64,000 nucleotides of DNA from Streptosporangium saharense (GTDB taxonomy: Bacteria > Actinomycetota > Actinomycetes > Streptosporangiales > Streptosporangiaceae): assembly GCF_014203715.1 (NCBI RefSeq), contig NZ_JACHJP010000001.1, positions 1,094,432-1,158,431 on the forward strand, given 5' to 3'. Below the pieces are notes generated by a model. It ran no database searches. It was not told the DNA's origin and was given only the letters and a program-made list of their open reading frames with translations. Each line of letters starts with the position of its first letter. Within the stretch, counting starts at the first letter, position 1. A program made the position numbers and the translations under genes. Positions 30,093 to 39,167 of this stretch are shown in pieces.

Positions 30093-30158
30093 CGAACCGC
30101 TCCTTGTCGATCACCACTCCACACGCGAACTCGGGCCCCGGAAGGACCGTTCGGCGGT

Positions 30159-31031
30159 TCAGGCGCCCGCGGTGACGACCGCCCTGCGGGTCAGCACCCG
30201 GGCCAGGTGCCGCCGGTAGGCGGGATCCCCGTGCAGATCGGCGGGCGGAGAGGCGCCCTCGTCCGCCAGATCACACACCTGCCTGAGCCGCTCCCCGTCC
30301 GAGGAACCGAGGGGAACGCCGCGCAACGCGGTCTCGACAGCCCGCGCCCGCACCGGTGTCGGCCCCATGTTGGTCAGCGCGATCCGCGCCTCCTCGACCA
30401 CCCCTTCGCCGAGCCGTACGGCCGCCGCCACCCCCACGGTCGCCCAGGACTGCGCGGTCCGGTGGAACTTCTCGTAGTGGAAGCCCCAGCCGGGGCCGAG
30501 CTTGGGCACCCGAACCCCGACGAGCACCTCGCCGGGTTCGAGCGCGGACTCCAGATAGTCCACGAAGAAGTCCGAGGCCGGGATCTCCCGCTCACCCTCG
30601 TCCGACCTGACGACGAACACGCAGTCGAGCGCCAAGGCGACGGCGGGCAGGTCTCCTGCCGGGTCGGCGTGGGCCAGGGAACCGCCGAACGTGCCGCGAT
30701 GCCGTACCGCCGGATCGGCGACCGTGGCCGTGGCCAGCGCGAGCAGCGGGACCAGTTCCCTGACGACCTCGGAGCGCAGCACCTCGTCATGCGTGGTGAG
30801 CGCGCCGACGAACACGTGGTCACCCCGGTCCTCGACCCCGCGCAACTCGGCCAGCCGCCCGACGTCCACCAGCGCCGAAAGATAGGCCAGCCGCAGGCGA
30901 AGCAACGGCAGCAACGACTGCCCACCCGCGAGCACCTTGACGTCCTCGCCAGCTTCCTCGGCCTCGGCGAGCACCCGGCACGCCTCGTCGAGAGACCCGG
31001 CCCTTACATACTCAAACGGCGCCGGAATCAT
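30159..31031 (-). CDS. Molybdenum hydroxylase FAD subunit (CoxM-like)
   Basis: The 290-residue protein is the flavin subunit of a xanthine-dehydrogenase-family enzyme. It shows the FAD-binding blocks VLAGGQSLLPLLRLRLA (about residues 33-49) and HRGTFGGSLAHADPAGDLP (about 110-128), and the CO_deh_flav_C domain after residue 175. It passes electrons from the iron-sulfur subunit to an acceptor. The ATG at 31031 overlaps the upstream stop as ATGA. Confidence 0.93.
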   Translation of the reverse strand: MIPAPFEYVRAGSLDEACRVLAEAEEAGEDVKVLAGGQSLLPLLRLRLAYLSALVDVGRLAELRGVEDRGDHVFVGALTTHDEVLRSEVVRELVPLLALATATVADPAVRHRGTFGGSLAHADPAGDLPAVALALDCVFVVRSDEGEREIPASDFFVDYLESALEPGEVLVGVRVPKLGPGWGFHYEKFHRTAQSWATVGVAAAVRLGEGVVEEARIALTNMGPTPVRARAVETALRGVPLGSSDGERLRQVCDLADEGASPPADLHGDPAYRRHLARVLTRRAVVTAGA

Positions 31032-33535
31032 CGGCCACCCCCCTCGAAACCCTCCGAAGCGCGGGAGCCTTGAGAGCTTTGTGGAGCGCCGGAGCCGTGG
31101 GAACCCTCCGAAGCCTCCGAAACCCCGGAAGCTCCGGAAGTCCCTGAATTGATGGCCCGCCAGACGCGTTCCGGGGTGCACGGCATCCGCACGTCCCGCA
31201 CGCCGTACGGTCGCAGGGCGTCCACAACCGCGTTGACCACCGCCGGGGTCGAGGCGATCGTGCCCGCCTCCCCGACGCCCTTGACCCCCAGCGGGTTGCT
31301 GGTCGCGGGCGTCTCCGTCCTGTCGGTGACGAACTCCGGCAGGTCGAGCGCCGTCGGGACCAGATAGTCGGCCATCGTCGTGGTGAGCAGGTTGCCCTCG
31401 GCGTCGTAGATTGCCTCCTCGAACAGCGCCTGCCCGATGCCCTGCGCGATGCCGCCGTGCACCTGGCCCTCGACGATCAGCGGATTCACCACGGCCCCCA
31501 CGTCGTCGACGGCGACGTACGACCTGATCGTGGTCCCGCCCGTCTCGGTGTCCACCTCCACCGCGCACAGGTGGGTGCCGTGCGGGAAGGAGAAGTTGTC
31601 CGGGTCGAAGGTCGTCTCCGCGTCCAGGCCGGGTTCGACGCCGTCCGGCAGGTCGTGCGCGGCGAAGGCGGCCAGCGCGACCTCCTGGATGGTCCGTCCC
31701 TGCGACGTCCCGCGCACCCGGAAGGAACCGTCGGCGAACTCGACGTCCTCCGCCGAGGCTTCGAGCATGTGCGCGGCCAGCTCCCGCGCCCTGTCCTTGA
31801 CCTTCTCGCAGGCGGACAGTACGGCGATGCCCCCGACGACCAGCGAGCGGGAGCCGTAGGTGTCCATGCCCTTGTGCGAGATCGCCGTGTCGCCGTGCAG
31901 TACCGAGACGTCCTCGAACGGCACGCCGAGCGCGTCGGAGGCGATCTGGCTCCAGGCCGTCTCGTGCCCCTGGCCGTGCGGGCTCGTCCCGGTGACCACC
32001 TCGACCTTGCCGGTCGGCAGCACCCTGACCGAGGCGTGCTCCCAGCCGCCCGCGCCGTAGCTGAGCGAGCCCAGCACCCGCGAGGGCGCCAGCCCGCACA
32101 TCTCGGTGAAGGTCGAGACGCCGATGCCGAGCTGGATCGGGTCACCCTCGGCCCGCCGCCGCGCCTGTTCCTCCCTGAGCGTGTCGTAGCCGAACAGATC
32201 GAGCGCCCTGTCCGTCGCGGCCTCGTAGTTGCCGGAGTCGTAGGTCAGCCCGCAGACCGTGGTGTAGGGGAACTCCTCATGGGCGATCCAGTTGCGGCGC
32301 CGTACCTCCACGGGATCCAGGCCGAGTTCGTGCGCCAGCTCGTCCATCGCCCGCTCGATGGCGAAGGTGGCCTCCGGCCGCCCCGCGCCCCGGTAGGCGT
32401 CGGTCGGCATCTTGGTCGTGAAGACGCCCGTGCAGGTGAAGTCGTAGGCGTCCATCTTGTAGATGCCGTTGTACATGAACGCCCCGAGCAGCGGCACCCC
32501 CGGCGTGACCAGCATCAGATAGGCACCCATGTCGGCCAGCAGCTCGACCTGTACGGCCCGCAGCCGCCCGTCCCGTTCCGCGGCGAGCCGGATCCGCTGG
32601 AGCTGGTCACGGCCGTGGTGCACGGTCAGGTTCCCCTCCGAGCGCGACTCCGTCCACTTCACCGGCCTGCCGATCCTGCGGGTCAGCAGCAGCGCGAGGA
32701 CCTCCTCGGCCGTCACCTGGAGCTTCGACCCGAAACCACCGCCCACGTCGGGGGCGACCACCCGCAACCTGTGCTCGGGGATGCCGGTCGTCATGGCGAG
32801 CATCACCCGCAGCACGTGCGGGATCTGGGTCGCCGAGTAGAGCGTGAAGGAGTCGCCGTCGGTGGTCGCCACCACGGCCCTCGGCTCCATCGCGGTCGGG
32901 ATGAGCCGCTGCTGGACGTAGTCGCGCTCGACGACAATCGGCGCGTCACGGAAGGCCGCACCGACGTCCCCCTGGGCGAAACGCCAGGTGAAAGCCCTGT
33001 TGCCGGTCTCGTGGACCTTCGGGGAGCCCTCGGTGAGCGCCTCGGTCATGTCCACGACCGCCTCCAGCGGCTCGTAGTCGACCTCGATCTCCTCAAGGGC
33101 GTCGGCCGCCGCGTACCGGTCGGTCGCCACCACGCAGGCGACCGCCTCGCCGACGTAGCGGACCTCCTCGACCGCCATCGGCGGGTGGTCGGGGATGACG
33201 ATGTCCTCGGTGACCGGCCACGCGCACGGCAGGCTGCCCTGCTCGTCGGCGAGGTCCCGGCCGCTGAGCGCGGCCACCACGCCGGGCCGGGCCCGCGCGG
33301 CCGAGGTGTCGACCCGGGTGATCCTGGCGTGCGCCATCGGGCTGCGCAGGAACGTCACGTACAGCATGCCGGGGAGCTGGATGTTGTCGGTCCAGGTGGT
33401 CCTGCCGGTGACCAGCCTGGCGTCCTCCTTGCGCCTGCGGGCCCTGCCGATCTCCCGGTCCCCGGAGGGGGCGCTCAGTTGGTCGCTCTCGGCGATTCGC
33501 TCGGCGACCAGGCCCGCGTCGAGTTGCTCAGTCAT
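31028..33535 (-). CDS. Form II CoxL-like molybdenum hydroxylase large subunit
   Basis: The 835-residue subunit carries the molybdopterin-cytosine-dinucleotide site. The active-site loop near residue 380 reads AYRGAGRPE, the form II signature, rather than the AYRCSFR of genuine (form I) CO dehydrogenases; form II enzymes have uncertain or other substrates. Other family blocks are VGGGFGSK, GQGHETAWSQIASD and GVKGVGEAGT, with the catalytic Glu in the last. The last 40 residues are a Ser/Gly/Glu low-complexity tail (SGVSEASEGSHGSG and similar) with no counterpart in the family. The ATG at 33535 overlaps the end of the small-subunit gene by eight bases. Confidence 0.93.
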   Translation of the reverse strand: MTEQLDAGLVAERIAESDQLSAPSGDREIGRARRRKEDARLVTGRTTWTDNIQLPGMLYVTFLRSPMAHARITRVDTSAARARPGVVAALSGRDLADEQGSLPCAWPVTEDIVIPDHPPMAVEEVRYVGEAVACVVATDRYAAADALEEIEVDYEPLEAVVDMTEALTEGSPKVHETGNRAFTWRFAQGDVGAAFRDAPIVVERDYVQQRLIPTAMEPRAVVATTDGDSFTLYSATQIPHVLRVMLAMTTGIPEHRLRVVAPDVGGGFGSKLQVTAEEVLALLLTRRIGRPVKWTESRSEGNLTVHHGRDQLQRIRLAAERDGRLRAVQVELLADMGAYLMLVTPGVPLLGAFMYNGIYKMDAYDFTCTGVFTTKMPTDAYRGAGRPEATFAIERAMDELAHELGLDPVEVRRRNWIAHEEFPYTTVCGLTYDSGNYEAATDRALDLFGYDTLREEQARRRAEGDPIQLGIGVSTFTEMCGLAPSRVLGSLSYGAGGWEHASVRVLPTGKVEVVTGTSPHGQGHETAWSQIASDALGVPFEDVSVLHGDTAISHKGMDTYGSRSLVVGGIAVLSACEKVKDRARELAAHMLEASAEDVEFADGSFRVRGTSQGRTIQEVALAAFAAHDLPDGVEPGLDAETTFDPDNFSFPHGTHLCAVEVDTETGGTTIRSYVAVDDVGAVVNPLIVEGQVHGGIAQGIGQALFEEAIYDAEGNLLTTTMADYLVPTALDLPEFVTDRTETPATSNPLGVKGVGEAGTIASTPAVVNAVVDALRPYGVRDVRMPCTPERVWRAINSGTSGASGVSEASEGSHGSGAPQSSQGSRASEGFEGGGR

Positions 33536-34004
33536 GGCGTCCCGCCATCTCCTGGGCGCCGCGCCGTACTGCCCTGACGATGTTGGTGTATCCGGTGCAG
33601 CGGCACAGATTGCCCTCAAGGCCCCGCCGTACCGCCTCCTCCGAAGGGTCGGGATCGTTCCTGACCAGGTCGATCGCGGCCATGATCATTCCGGGGGTGC
33701 AGTAGCCGCACTGCAACGCGTGCTCAGCGTGGAAGGCCCGCTGCATGGGGTGCCACTCCTGACCGCTGGACAGCCCCTCGACCGTGACGACCTCACTCCC
33801 GTCGGCCTGTACGGCCAGCACGGAGCAACTCTTGACGCTGACGCCGTCGAGCATGACGGTGCAGGCGCCGCAGTTACCGGTGTCGCACCCGATCGGGGTC
33901 CCGGTCCTGCCGAGCCGGTCCCTGAGCAGATGAACGAGCAGAAGGCGCGGTTCGACCTCCTCCTCGTAGGTGATCTCGTCAACGGTGACGGTGATCCGAG
34001 GCAT
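33528..34004 (-). CDS. Molybdenum hydroxylase iron-sulfur subunit (CoxS-like)
   Basis: The 158-residue protein has two 2Fe-2S sites: a plant-ferredoxin-type cluster (C40, C45, C48, C60 in CDTGNCGAC...KSC) and an all-helical cluster (C99, C102, C134, C136 in CGYCTPG...NLCRC). It is the first gene of the operon, giving the order S-L-M-G typical of form II clusters. The ATG at 34004 has GGAGGACC six bases upstream. Confidence 0.95.
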   Translation of the reverse strand: MPRITVTVDEITYEEEVEPRLLLVHLLRDRLGRTGTPIGCDTGNCGACTVMLDGVSVKSCSVLAVQADGSEVVTVEGLSSGQEWHPMQRAFHAEHALQCGYCTPGMIMAAIDLVRNDPDPSEEAVRRGLEGNLCRCTGYTNIVRAVRRGAQEMAGRHD

Positions 34005-34214
34005 CGGTCCTCCCGGTGCACCTGGCGGCTCGGAAGGCGGAGCCGGTGAAACGTACCCGTACCTCCCATGTCCTGCCCGCTCCCTTCCTCTTTCAAGCAG
34101 ACAAATCCGCAGCTCAGAGCACATGTCCTGGGGGTTCTGTGGCGGAAGTTCCTCCCAGGACACGAGTTCCCTGAGACGGTGTTCCTCCGTGCCCAGGCTG
34201 AAGGGATGGTGGTC

Positions 34215-35330
34215 GTGAGGTTCCGTCGTGCGCTGGCCGAGGCCGTCGGGTCCTCCCGCTGGCGGGAGGCGTTGGAGGCGACACCGCGTGAGCTGTTCGT
34301 GGGGGACGCCGTCTACCAGGCCGACCAGTCCCGGGGTGATCTGTGGACCCCGGTTCGCCGTGCCGAGATCGACGAGGACGACTGGCTGAGCCTGGTCTAC
34401 GCCGACACGACATGGGTGACCCAGGTGGACGGGACACTGGCCGAGGAGGCGAAGGGGCCGGTGACCGGAGCCCCCAGTTCGTCGTCCACGCTGCCGAGCC
34501 TGGTCGTGCGGATGCTGGAGGCCGCCGAGATCGGCGAGGGCGACACGGTTCTGGAAGTCGGCACGGGGACCGGCTACTCGACGGCGTTGATGTGCCGACG
34601 CCTCGGTGAGGACGCGGTGACCTCGATCGAGTACGACCCCGCCGTTGCCGAACGTGCCAGGACGGCCATCGCCCACGCGGGACATGCGCCCACCCTCGTT
34701 GTGGGGGACGGCCTGCACGGTCACGCCAACGGCACCGGATACGACCGGCTGATCTGCACCTGCTCGGTCCGGACCATCCCTGCGGCCTGGCTGGAGCAGA
34801 CGCGCCCCGGAGGGACCATCACCACTCCCATGTGGGGCTGGCTGGACGGGGTCGCCTCCGCCCACCTCACCCTGGATGACGCCGGTACGGCCAGCGGACG
34901 GTTCCTGAAGCAGGGCTGGTACTTCATGCGTGCCCGCACCCACCTGCCGCCGCCCCGCCCGCCCATCGCGACCGGCATCGGGCGGGCCCGGGAGAGCAGG
35001 ATCGACCCGGCGGTCCTGGACGACGAGGCCGCCCTGTTCGTCGCCCAGCTGGCCGTACCGGCCGCCCAGCGCTCCTCGGCCGACCAGACGACGATCCTGC
35101 TGGACGTCTCCACCGGCTCCCGTGCCGACGTCGGCCCCGCTCCGGGCGGCGGGTGGATCGTCCACCAGCACGGCCCGTCCCGCCTGTGGGACGCCGTTGA
35201 GGAGGCTGTCCTGCTGTGGCAGGAACACGGATCCCCCCACCAGTCCGCCTTCGGCCTCACCGCCACCCGCGAACGCCAGCACGTATGGCTAGGCGACCCC
35301 ACCGGCCCAACCTGGGACCTACCGGCCTGA
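34215..35330 (+). CDS. PIMT-like methyltransferase 1 (RiPP-maturation type)
   Basis: This 371-residue SAM methyltransferase is related to protein-L-isoaspartate O-methyltransferase. It has TPRELFVGDAVYQ, the SAM loop VLEVGTGTGYSTALM, YDRLICTCSVRTIPAAWLEQ and RPGGTI, plus a C-terminal extension of about 150 residues that classic PIMTs lack. The same layout occurs in methyltransferases of ATP-grasp peptide (graspetide) clusters, some of which convert Asp to aspartimide. GAAGGG nine bases upstream favours the GTG at 34215; the ATG at 34206 is an alternative. No peptide precursor or intact ligase lies beside it. Confidence 0.82.
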   Translation: MRFRRALAEAVGSSRWREALEATPRELFVGDAVYQADQSRGDLWTPVRRAEIDEDDWLSLVYADTTWVTQVDGTLAEEAKGPVTGAPSSSSTLPSLVVRMLEAAEIGEGDTVLEVGTGTGYSTALMCRRLGEDAVTSIEYDPAVAERARTAIAHAGHAPTLVVGDGLHGHANGTGYDRLICTCSVRTIPAAWLEQTRPGGTITTPMWGWLDGVASAHLTLDDAGTASGRFLKQGWYFMRARTHLPPPRPPIATGIGRARESRIDPAVLDDEAALFVAQLAVPAAQRSSADQTTILLDVSTGSRADVGPAPGGGWIVHQHGPSRLWDAVEEAVLLWQEHGSPHQSAFGLTATRERQHVWLGDPTGPTWDLPA

Positions 35331-35408
35331 CGAACCTTCACGAGAGCCCTTCCCGGGCTGAAGGATTTTTGCGGCTCTGCGGACCATCCGCGCGATGACC
35401 GCAAACGC

Positions 35409-35439
35409 ACGCCCCGCCGATCAGCGACCGGCGGGGCGT
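35409..35439. terminator. Hairpin after methyltransferase 1
   Basis: The 10-bp arms ACGCCCCGCC and GGCGGGGCGT enclose an 11-base loop. An almost identical hairpin with a shorter loop follows methyltransferase 3 at 43122-43147, because both belong to duplicated DNA. Confidence 0.75.
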
Positions 35440-35585
35440 CGTCGTTCGTCTCTCAGGCTGACCTGCCGGTTGTCAGCGCGCGGAGTTCCCGTACGGCGGG
35501 CAGGCCATACGCTTCCTCCGGGGCGGCTTTCAGCACGATGCGAGCCGCCGAATTCCAGGCCGTCATCGAACGTCAGGCGGAGATC
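35430..35585. pseudogene. Fused relic of the XRE regulator and its divergent small gene
   Basis: Bases 35430-35503 are identical over 74 bases to 43138-43211, the 3' end of the intact XRE gene. On the minus strand the homology continues to about 35550, reading ARIVLKAAPEEAYGLPAVRE and then LRALTTGRSA, against ARLVLTTLPEKAGALPAVRE in the intact gene. It then joins plus-strand sequence (35550-35585) matching 44779-44814, the 3' end of the small gene, encoding QAVIERQ. About 1.4 kb of the module, including both starts and the operator, is missing. It is a deletion scar. Confidence 0.8.
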
Positions 35586-35658
35586 TGGTGTGCCTTTCCC
35601 GCGCGGCCCACGGCACTGCTCATTTCACGCGACCAATGCCGTCCGTATGCTCCTGTAG

Positions 35659-36504
35659 GTGACTTCAACCGAGCAAGAGATCACCTTCCGCACGCTCGAC
35701 GGCCTTCACCTTGCTGGAACTCTCGTCACACCAAGCGAACCACCCGAGCACGCCGCCGTCCTGGTCCACGGCGGTGGGGTGACGCGTCACGAAAGCGGCT
35801 TCTTCACCCGGATGGCCCACGGACTGGGCGACCACGGCCTGGCATCTCTCCGTTTCGACCTGCGCGGCCATGGCGAGAGCGAAGGAAGACAAGAAGAGCT
35901 GACCCTTTCGACCATCCTCAACGACATCCGCGCCGCGCTGGGACAACTCCGCGAGACGATCAAGGCCACGAGACTCAGCCTGCTCGGTACGAGCTTCGGC
36001 GGCGGCATCTGCGGCTACTACGCCGCCCATCGGCCTGACGAGGTGTCCCGGCTGGTAATGCTCAATCCCCAGCTCGACTACAAGAAGCGCACCATCGACA
36101 ACCGTCCTTACTGGCACGACGACTATCTGGACGAAGATGTCGCCCGTCAGCTCACCGAACAGGGATTCATCACCTTCACCCCCACGCTGCGCCACGGCCG
36201 TCCACTCCTCAACGAGGTCTTCTGGCTGCAGCCACACACCGTCCTTGGCTCCATCAAGGCCCCGACCCTGATCGTGCACGGCACCAGGGACACCCTCGTG
36301 CCGATCGAGACCTCCCGAACGGCTGTACCCCGGTTCACCGCCCCGTGCGACCTGGTCGAGGTCGAAGGTGCACAGCACACCTTCGCCGTCCATGACGACC
36401 CGCAGTATCACAACCCTCAAAGCCAGGCATGGCAGGCCGCGGTGATCCGGACGGTCGCCGAATGGCTGAGGGACGGCCACCTACGCGACAGGACGATCAG
36501 CTAG
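35659..36504 (+). CDS. Alpha/beta hydrolase, serine aminopeptidase S33-like
   Basis: The 281-residue cytoplasmic protein has the fold elements HAAVLVHGGGVTRHESGFF (oxyanion strand), FDLRGHGESEG, the nucleophile elbow GTSFGGG, the acid in HGTRDTLVP and the catalytic His in EGAQHTF. The substrate is unknown. The GTG at 35659 has no ribosome binding site, but TATGCT lies nine bases upstream, so a leaderless transcript is likely. It sits directly after the regulator-module scar and may have arrived with this island. Confidence 0.87.
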   Translation: MTSTEQEITFRTLDGLHLAGTLVTPSEPPEHAAVLVHGGGVTRHESGFFTRMAHGLGDHGLASLRFDLRGHGESEGRQEELTLSTILNDIRAALGQLRETIKATRLSLLGTSFGGGICGYYAAHRPDEVSRLVMLNPQLDYKKRTIDNRPYWHDDYLDEDVARQLTEQGFITFTPTLRHGRPLLNEVFWLQPHTVLGSIKAPTLIVHGTRDTLVPIETSRTAVPRFTAPCDLVEVEGAQHTFAVHDDPQYHNPQSQAWQAAVIRTVAEWLRDGHLRDRTIS

Positions 36505-36564
36505 GAAGTCTTGTCACGATCTCCTGGCCCACCGGCTGACCAGCCTTGCAGCTCAGCTAGCCGT

Positions 36565-36632
36565 ACCGGCCCAAACTGGGACCTACCGGCCTGACGAACG
36601 TTCAGATTTCCTGAGAGCCCTTCTCGTGCTGG
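36565..36632 (+). repeat. Duplicate of the 3' end of methyltransferase gene 1
   Basis: Bases 36565-36599 match 35301-35335 with a single mismatch, including the codons for the final WDLPA and the stop. The following GAGAGCCCTT is also shared. Only the tail is present, so this is a recombination footprint. The rest of 36505-36881 holds no convincing gene; long frames there lack family features. Confidence 0.8.
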
Positions 36633-36881
36633 GGGATTCTCGCGGTGCTCGGCTTCCGTGAGCTCACCGACCAACGGCGCCGGGTGCGGTTGCTCGTTGC
36701 ACGATCAACACAGCGGCATGAGGGCGAGCATTCCCCTCAAAATCGAAGAACAGGTAAGGCCATGCTGACCTGTTCCAATGCGCTCAGAGCCCAAGCCGGA
36801 CCGTAAGCGGCGGGACCTTGACCGCGCCTCCTCGTCACATGACTCTTGGGTTCACGGCGTAGGGCAGGAGGGCGAAATCTC

Positions 36882-37157
36882 GTGCGGTCCCACGATGATG
36901 AGGACGGTCTCTCTCTAACCTTCTACTGCAAAGACCCCAACTCCAATCAGGACAACGAGTGCGAGACGTTCTATCGGACGAATTGGGGGTCTTGGCTTGT
37001 ACAGGCAAAAAAGCATGGTCCCAATGTGAGGGCGCAGCTCATCGGCCTCGGGGAAGATGAGACGTTCGGAGAGCTCTCCGAACGCACCGTGAACGCGTTC
37101 GTCCGAAAGTACGTGAAGGAGCACTATGGAGTTGATCTCCCCGAAGGAACGGGCTGA
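36882..37157 (+). CDS. Small protein upstream of the DUF6879 gene
   Basis: This 91-residue protein (starting MRSHDDEDGLSLTFYCKDP) is acidic at its start and ends in a helical region (LSERTVNAFVRKYVKEHYG). I do not recognise a family. The GTG at 36882 has AGGAGGG nine bases upstream, a strong site. Its last 32 bases overlap the next gene, so the two are probably co-translated. Part of this gene is duplicated near 41511-41650 in decayed form. Confidence 0.65.
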   Translation: MRSHDDEDGLSLTFYCKDPNSNQDNECETFYRTNWGSWLVQAKKHGPNVRAQLIGLGEDETFGELSERTVNAFVRKYVKEHYGVDLPEGTG

Positions 37158-37644
37158 CCTGGTCAACGGCATCGGCCGGGAGGCACTCCACGTCGAGATG
37201 CGCGACAACTACGGCATAGACGCTGATCTTTTCGCCAACTGGCGGGCCGGTGACCGGGAGGAGGTTCCCCGCGTTCTCAAGCCGTGGTGCGACCGGGTGA
37301 GGGCCGGGGTCGCGGAGGGGAAGACGTACCGTCGCGTGTGCGTGGTGTCGGAGCCTCTTTCGGCCTACCAGCGGTGGTGTTTCGAGGCGACCAACGGCCT
37401 CAAGGCCGAGGCCGGGGAGGACCTGCGCTGGGTGCCGAGACGACTGACCTCGACGTTGAGCCTGCCCGGGAACGACTTCTGGTTGCTCGACGGCGAAACG
37501 GTCGTGTTCAACGTCTTCGACGGAACGGACAGGCGTGCCGAGATCCAGCTCTACCGGGACCTCGCCATCGTGAAGCACTGCGCTGACGCCTTCTCGGTCC
37601 TGTGGGACCTGGCTATCCCGCACCGCGACTACCGGCCCGCCTGA
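37126..37644 (+). CDS. DUF6879 family protein
   Basis: The 172-residue protein starts MELISPKERADLV and includes YRRVCVVSEPLSAYQRWCFE, LRWVPRRL and FWLLDGETVVFNVFDG, hallmarks of DUF6879. These proteins are almost always encoded next to an XRE/DUF5753 regulator in actinomycetes, as here. The role is unknown; a regulatory or toxin-antitoxin-like partnership has been suggested from context only. A truncated second copy of the gene lies at 41643-41786. Confidence 0.85.
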   Translation: MELISPKERADLVNGIGREALHVEMRDNYGIDADLFANWRAGDREEVPRVLKPWCDRVRAGVAEGKTYRRVCVVSEPLSAYQRWCFEATNGLKAEAGEDLRWVPRRLTSTLSLPGNDFWLLDGETVVFNVFDGTDRRAEIQLYRDLAIVKHCADAFSVLWDLAIPHRDYRPA

Positions 37645-37657
37645 CAGCGTTCCAGCC

Positions 37658-38515
37658 GTGTCCGAACGAGAACAGGTACAAGCCGCCCGCGAGGCGTTCG
37701 GGCAGAGGCTTCGCGGTCTGCGCCTGGACGCCAAGCTCAACGGTCGCCAGCTCTCAGCGCGATCCGGAATGCGCGACTCCAAGATTTCCCGGATCGAGCT
37801 GGGACGGCAGAATCCCACGGAAGACGACATACGGGTTTGGTGCCGCGCGTGCGACGCGGAAGACCAGATCGTCGAGCTGATAGCCGCCCATCGGCAGATC
37901 GACGAGATGTGGGAGGAGCACCGGCAGGCGATGCGTGCCGGGCTCAAGCAGCAGAGTGAGCGGATCAAACCGCTCTATGAGCAGACCAAGCTGATCCGCG
38001 CCTACGAACCCCAGACCGTTCCCGGCTTCCTGCAGAGGCCGGGCTACACGCGGGCCGTCATCGAAGACGTGTCCCGGTTCCACGGCCTGACCACCGACAT
38101 GGACCAAGCCGTCGAGGGGCGGCTGAACCGCCTGCGTGTCCTTGAGTCCGGCAGATGCGTGTTCTCGATGGTCATCGAGGCCGGGGCGCTCTACGCCCAG
38201 CGTGGCGGCGTCGCCGTGATGCTGGACCAGCTCGACTACATCGAGCGTGCGGCGGGCTTCGCGAACGTGGCGCTGGGCATCATTCCGCTCGGCCGGCTCC
38301 GAACCATCTGGCCGGGCGAAGGATTCTACGTCTATGACGATTCGCTGGTCCGCAGCGAACACTGGACCGGGGGTTACCGCACCAGGCGTCCCAGCGAGAT
38401 AGAGACCTATCTGCGGATATTCAAGCTGTTGCAGTCCCAGGCCGTCTACGGCAGGGCCGCACGAGCGGAGATAGAAGCCGCACGGAGGCTGCTGCAATCT
38501 CGGGAAAACTCCTAG
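37658..38515 (+). CDS. XRE-family regulator with DUF5753 domain
   Basis: The 285-residue protein has an N-terminal Cro/C1 helix-turn-helix (FGQRLRGLRLDAKLNGRQLS, then MRDSKISRIELGRQNP) and the C-terminal DUF5753 domain (YEPQTVPGFLQRPGYTRA, VFSMVIEAGALY, and FYVYDDSLV). It follows the DUF6879 gene by 13 bases. Actinomycetes carry many such pairs; some affect development and antibiotic production. It probably controls its own operon, but no clear operator is visible before 36882. Confidence 0.92.
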   Translation: MSEREQVQAAREAFGQRLRGLRLDAKLNGRQLSARSGMRDSKISRIELGRQNPTEDDIRVWCRACDAEDQIVELIAAHRQIDEMWEEHRQAMRAGLKQQSERIKPLYEQTKLIRAYEPQTVPGFLQRPGYTRAVIEDVSRFHGLTTDMDQAVEGRLNRLRVLESGRCVFSMVIEAGALYAQRGGVAVMLDQLDYIERAAGFANVALGIIPLGRLRTIWPGEGFYVYDDSLVRSEHWTGGYRTRRPSEIETYLRIFKLLQSQAVYGRAARAEIEAARRLLQSRENS

Positions 38516-38548
38516 CTGCGACTCTGACGGAATTCCTACCGTCAACGC

Positions 38549-39040
38549 ATGGCTTCCGCACAGACAGCGAATGCCCCCGGCGCGGGGCAGCGTCAGGTGA
38601 GGTTGTTGTCCAAACTCTCGAAGAACACTGGAAAAGCGGAGAGAGGATCAAAAGTGCTGACAAAGAACGAGCAGGACATCCTCGACCTCATCACGCACTC
38701 CCCGGACGGAGAGTCGAGAGGGCTGATCTTCCGGGCCGGAGACGTCTTCCCCATGTCCCCTTCCCACCACATCCTGTCGGCAGCCGACACCCCGGCCAGC
38801 GGCGGCCTCGGCCCCAAAGAACGCCGGGATACGGCCATGGACACCGGGAGGTGCAACTCGCTCCCGCTCCAGAAGTGCCCACACCCGCTCCCTGACCACC
38901 TGCTTGGCCCGATCGGTGTCTACGCTGGAACCTCGCTTTTCGCTATTTTTCGTAGCATGCTGTGGAATTTGTGTCCGTCATGGCACTCCGTGCCCATTAT
39001 CCCGTTTTGGCTTGTTGCATGGTTTGCAGGCTTCGCCTGA
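38549..39040 (+). CDS. Uncertain open frame after the XRE gene
   Basis: A frame opens 33 bases after the XRE stop (MASAQTANAPGAGQ...). A second start, the GTG at 38654, has GAGAGGA five bases upstream and gives MLTKNEQDILDLITHSPDGE. No family is recognised. The last third runs antisense through the relic of a second XRE gene, so only the part up to about 38830 can be native coding sequence. It may be a truncated gene whose true 3' end was lost. Confidence 0.3.
   Translation: MASAQTANAPGAGQRQVRLLSKLSKNTGKAERGSKVLTKNEQDILDLITHSPDGESRGLIFRAGDVFPMSPSHHILSAADTPASGGLGPKERRDTAMDTGRCNSLPLQKCPHPLPDHLLGPIGVYAGTSLFAIFRSMLWNLCPSWHSVPIIPFWLVAWFAGFA
38920..38997 (-). pseudogene. N-terminal relic of an XRE regulator
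   Basis: The minus strand reads MGTECHDGHKFHSMLRKIA and stops at a TAG after 25 codons. It aligns with the start of the intact XRE gene at 44447 (MGTESQEWHEFGRALRKW). The upstream dyad region is also preserved in decayed form. The remainder of the gene is gone. With the divergent broken small gene it forms a second damaged copy of the regulator module. Confidence 0.75.
39008..39029. promoter_or_regulatory. Decayed copy of the XRE operator
   Basis: This 22-base stretch matches the centre of the intact dyad at 44460-44481 (shared core CATGG with TTG upstream and TTxCA downstream) and lies 11 bases before the relic XRE start, against 13 bases in the intact copy. The outer arms no longer pair. 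Confidence 0.5.
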
Positions 39041-39167
39041 AACACCATTGGTCTTGTTTTGTATGACCCTTCCTTCGACGATGGTGGCGGCAAGATCCAT
39101 GTGAAGCGGATCCGTACGGGCTGTAGGAGTGAATAGGGGTCCCCTGATTGTGGAAGGGGTGTGATCC

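Noticed and set aside
31457..33577. A 706-residue open frame on the plus strand
   Set aside because: Antisense to the CoxL-like gene, whose motifs and operon context are unambiguous.
33528..35282. N-terminal extension of the CoxS-like protein to 584 residues
   Set aside because: The upstream part is antisense to methyltransferase 1; the ATG at 34004 has a good ribosome binding site and gives the normal family length.
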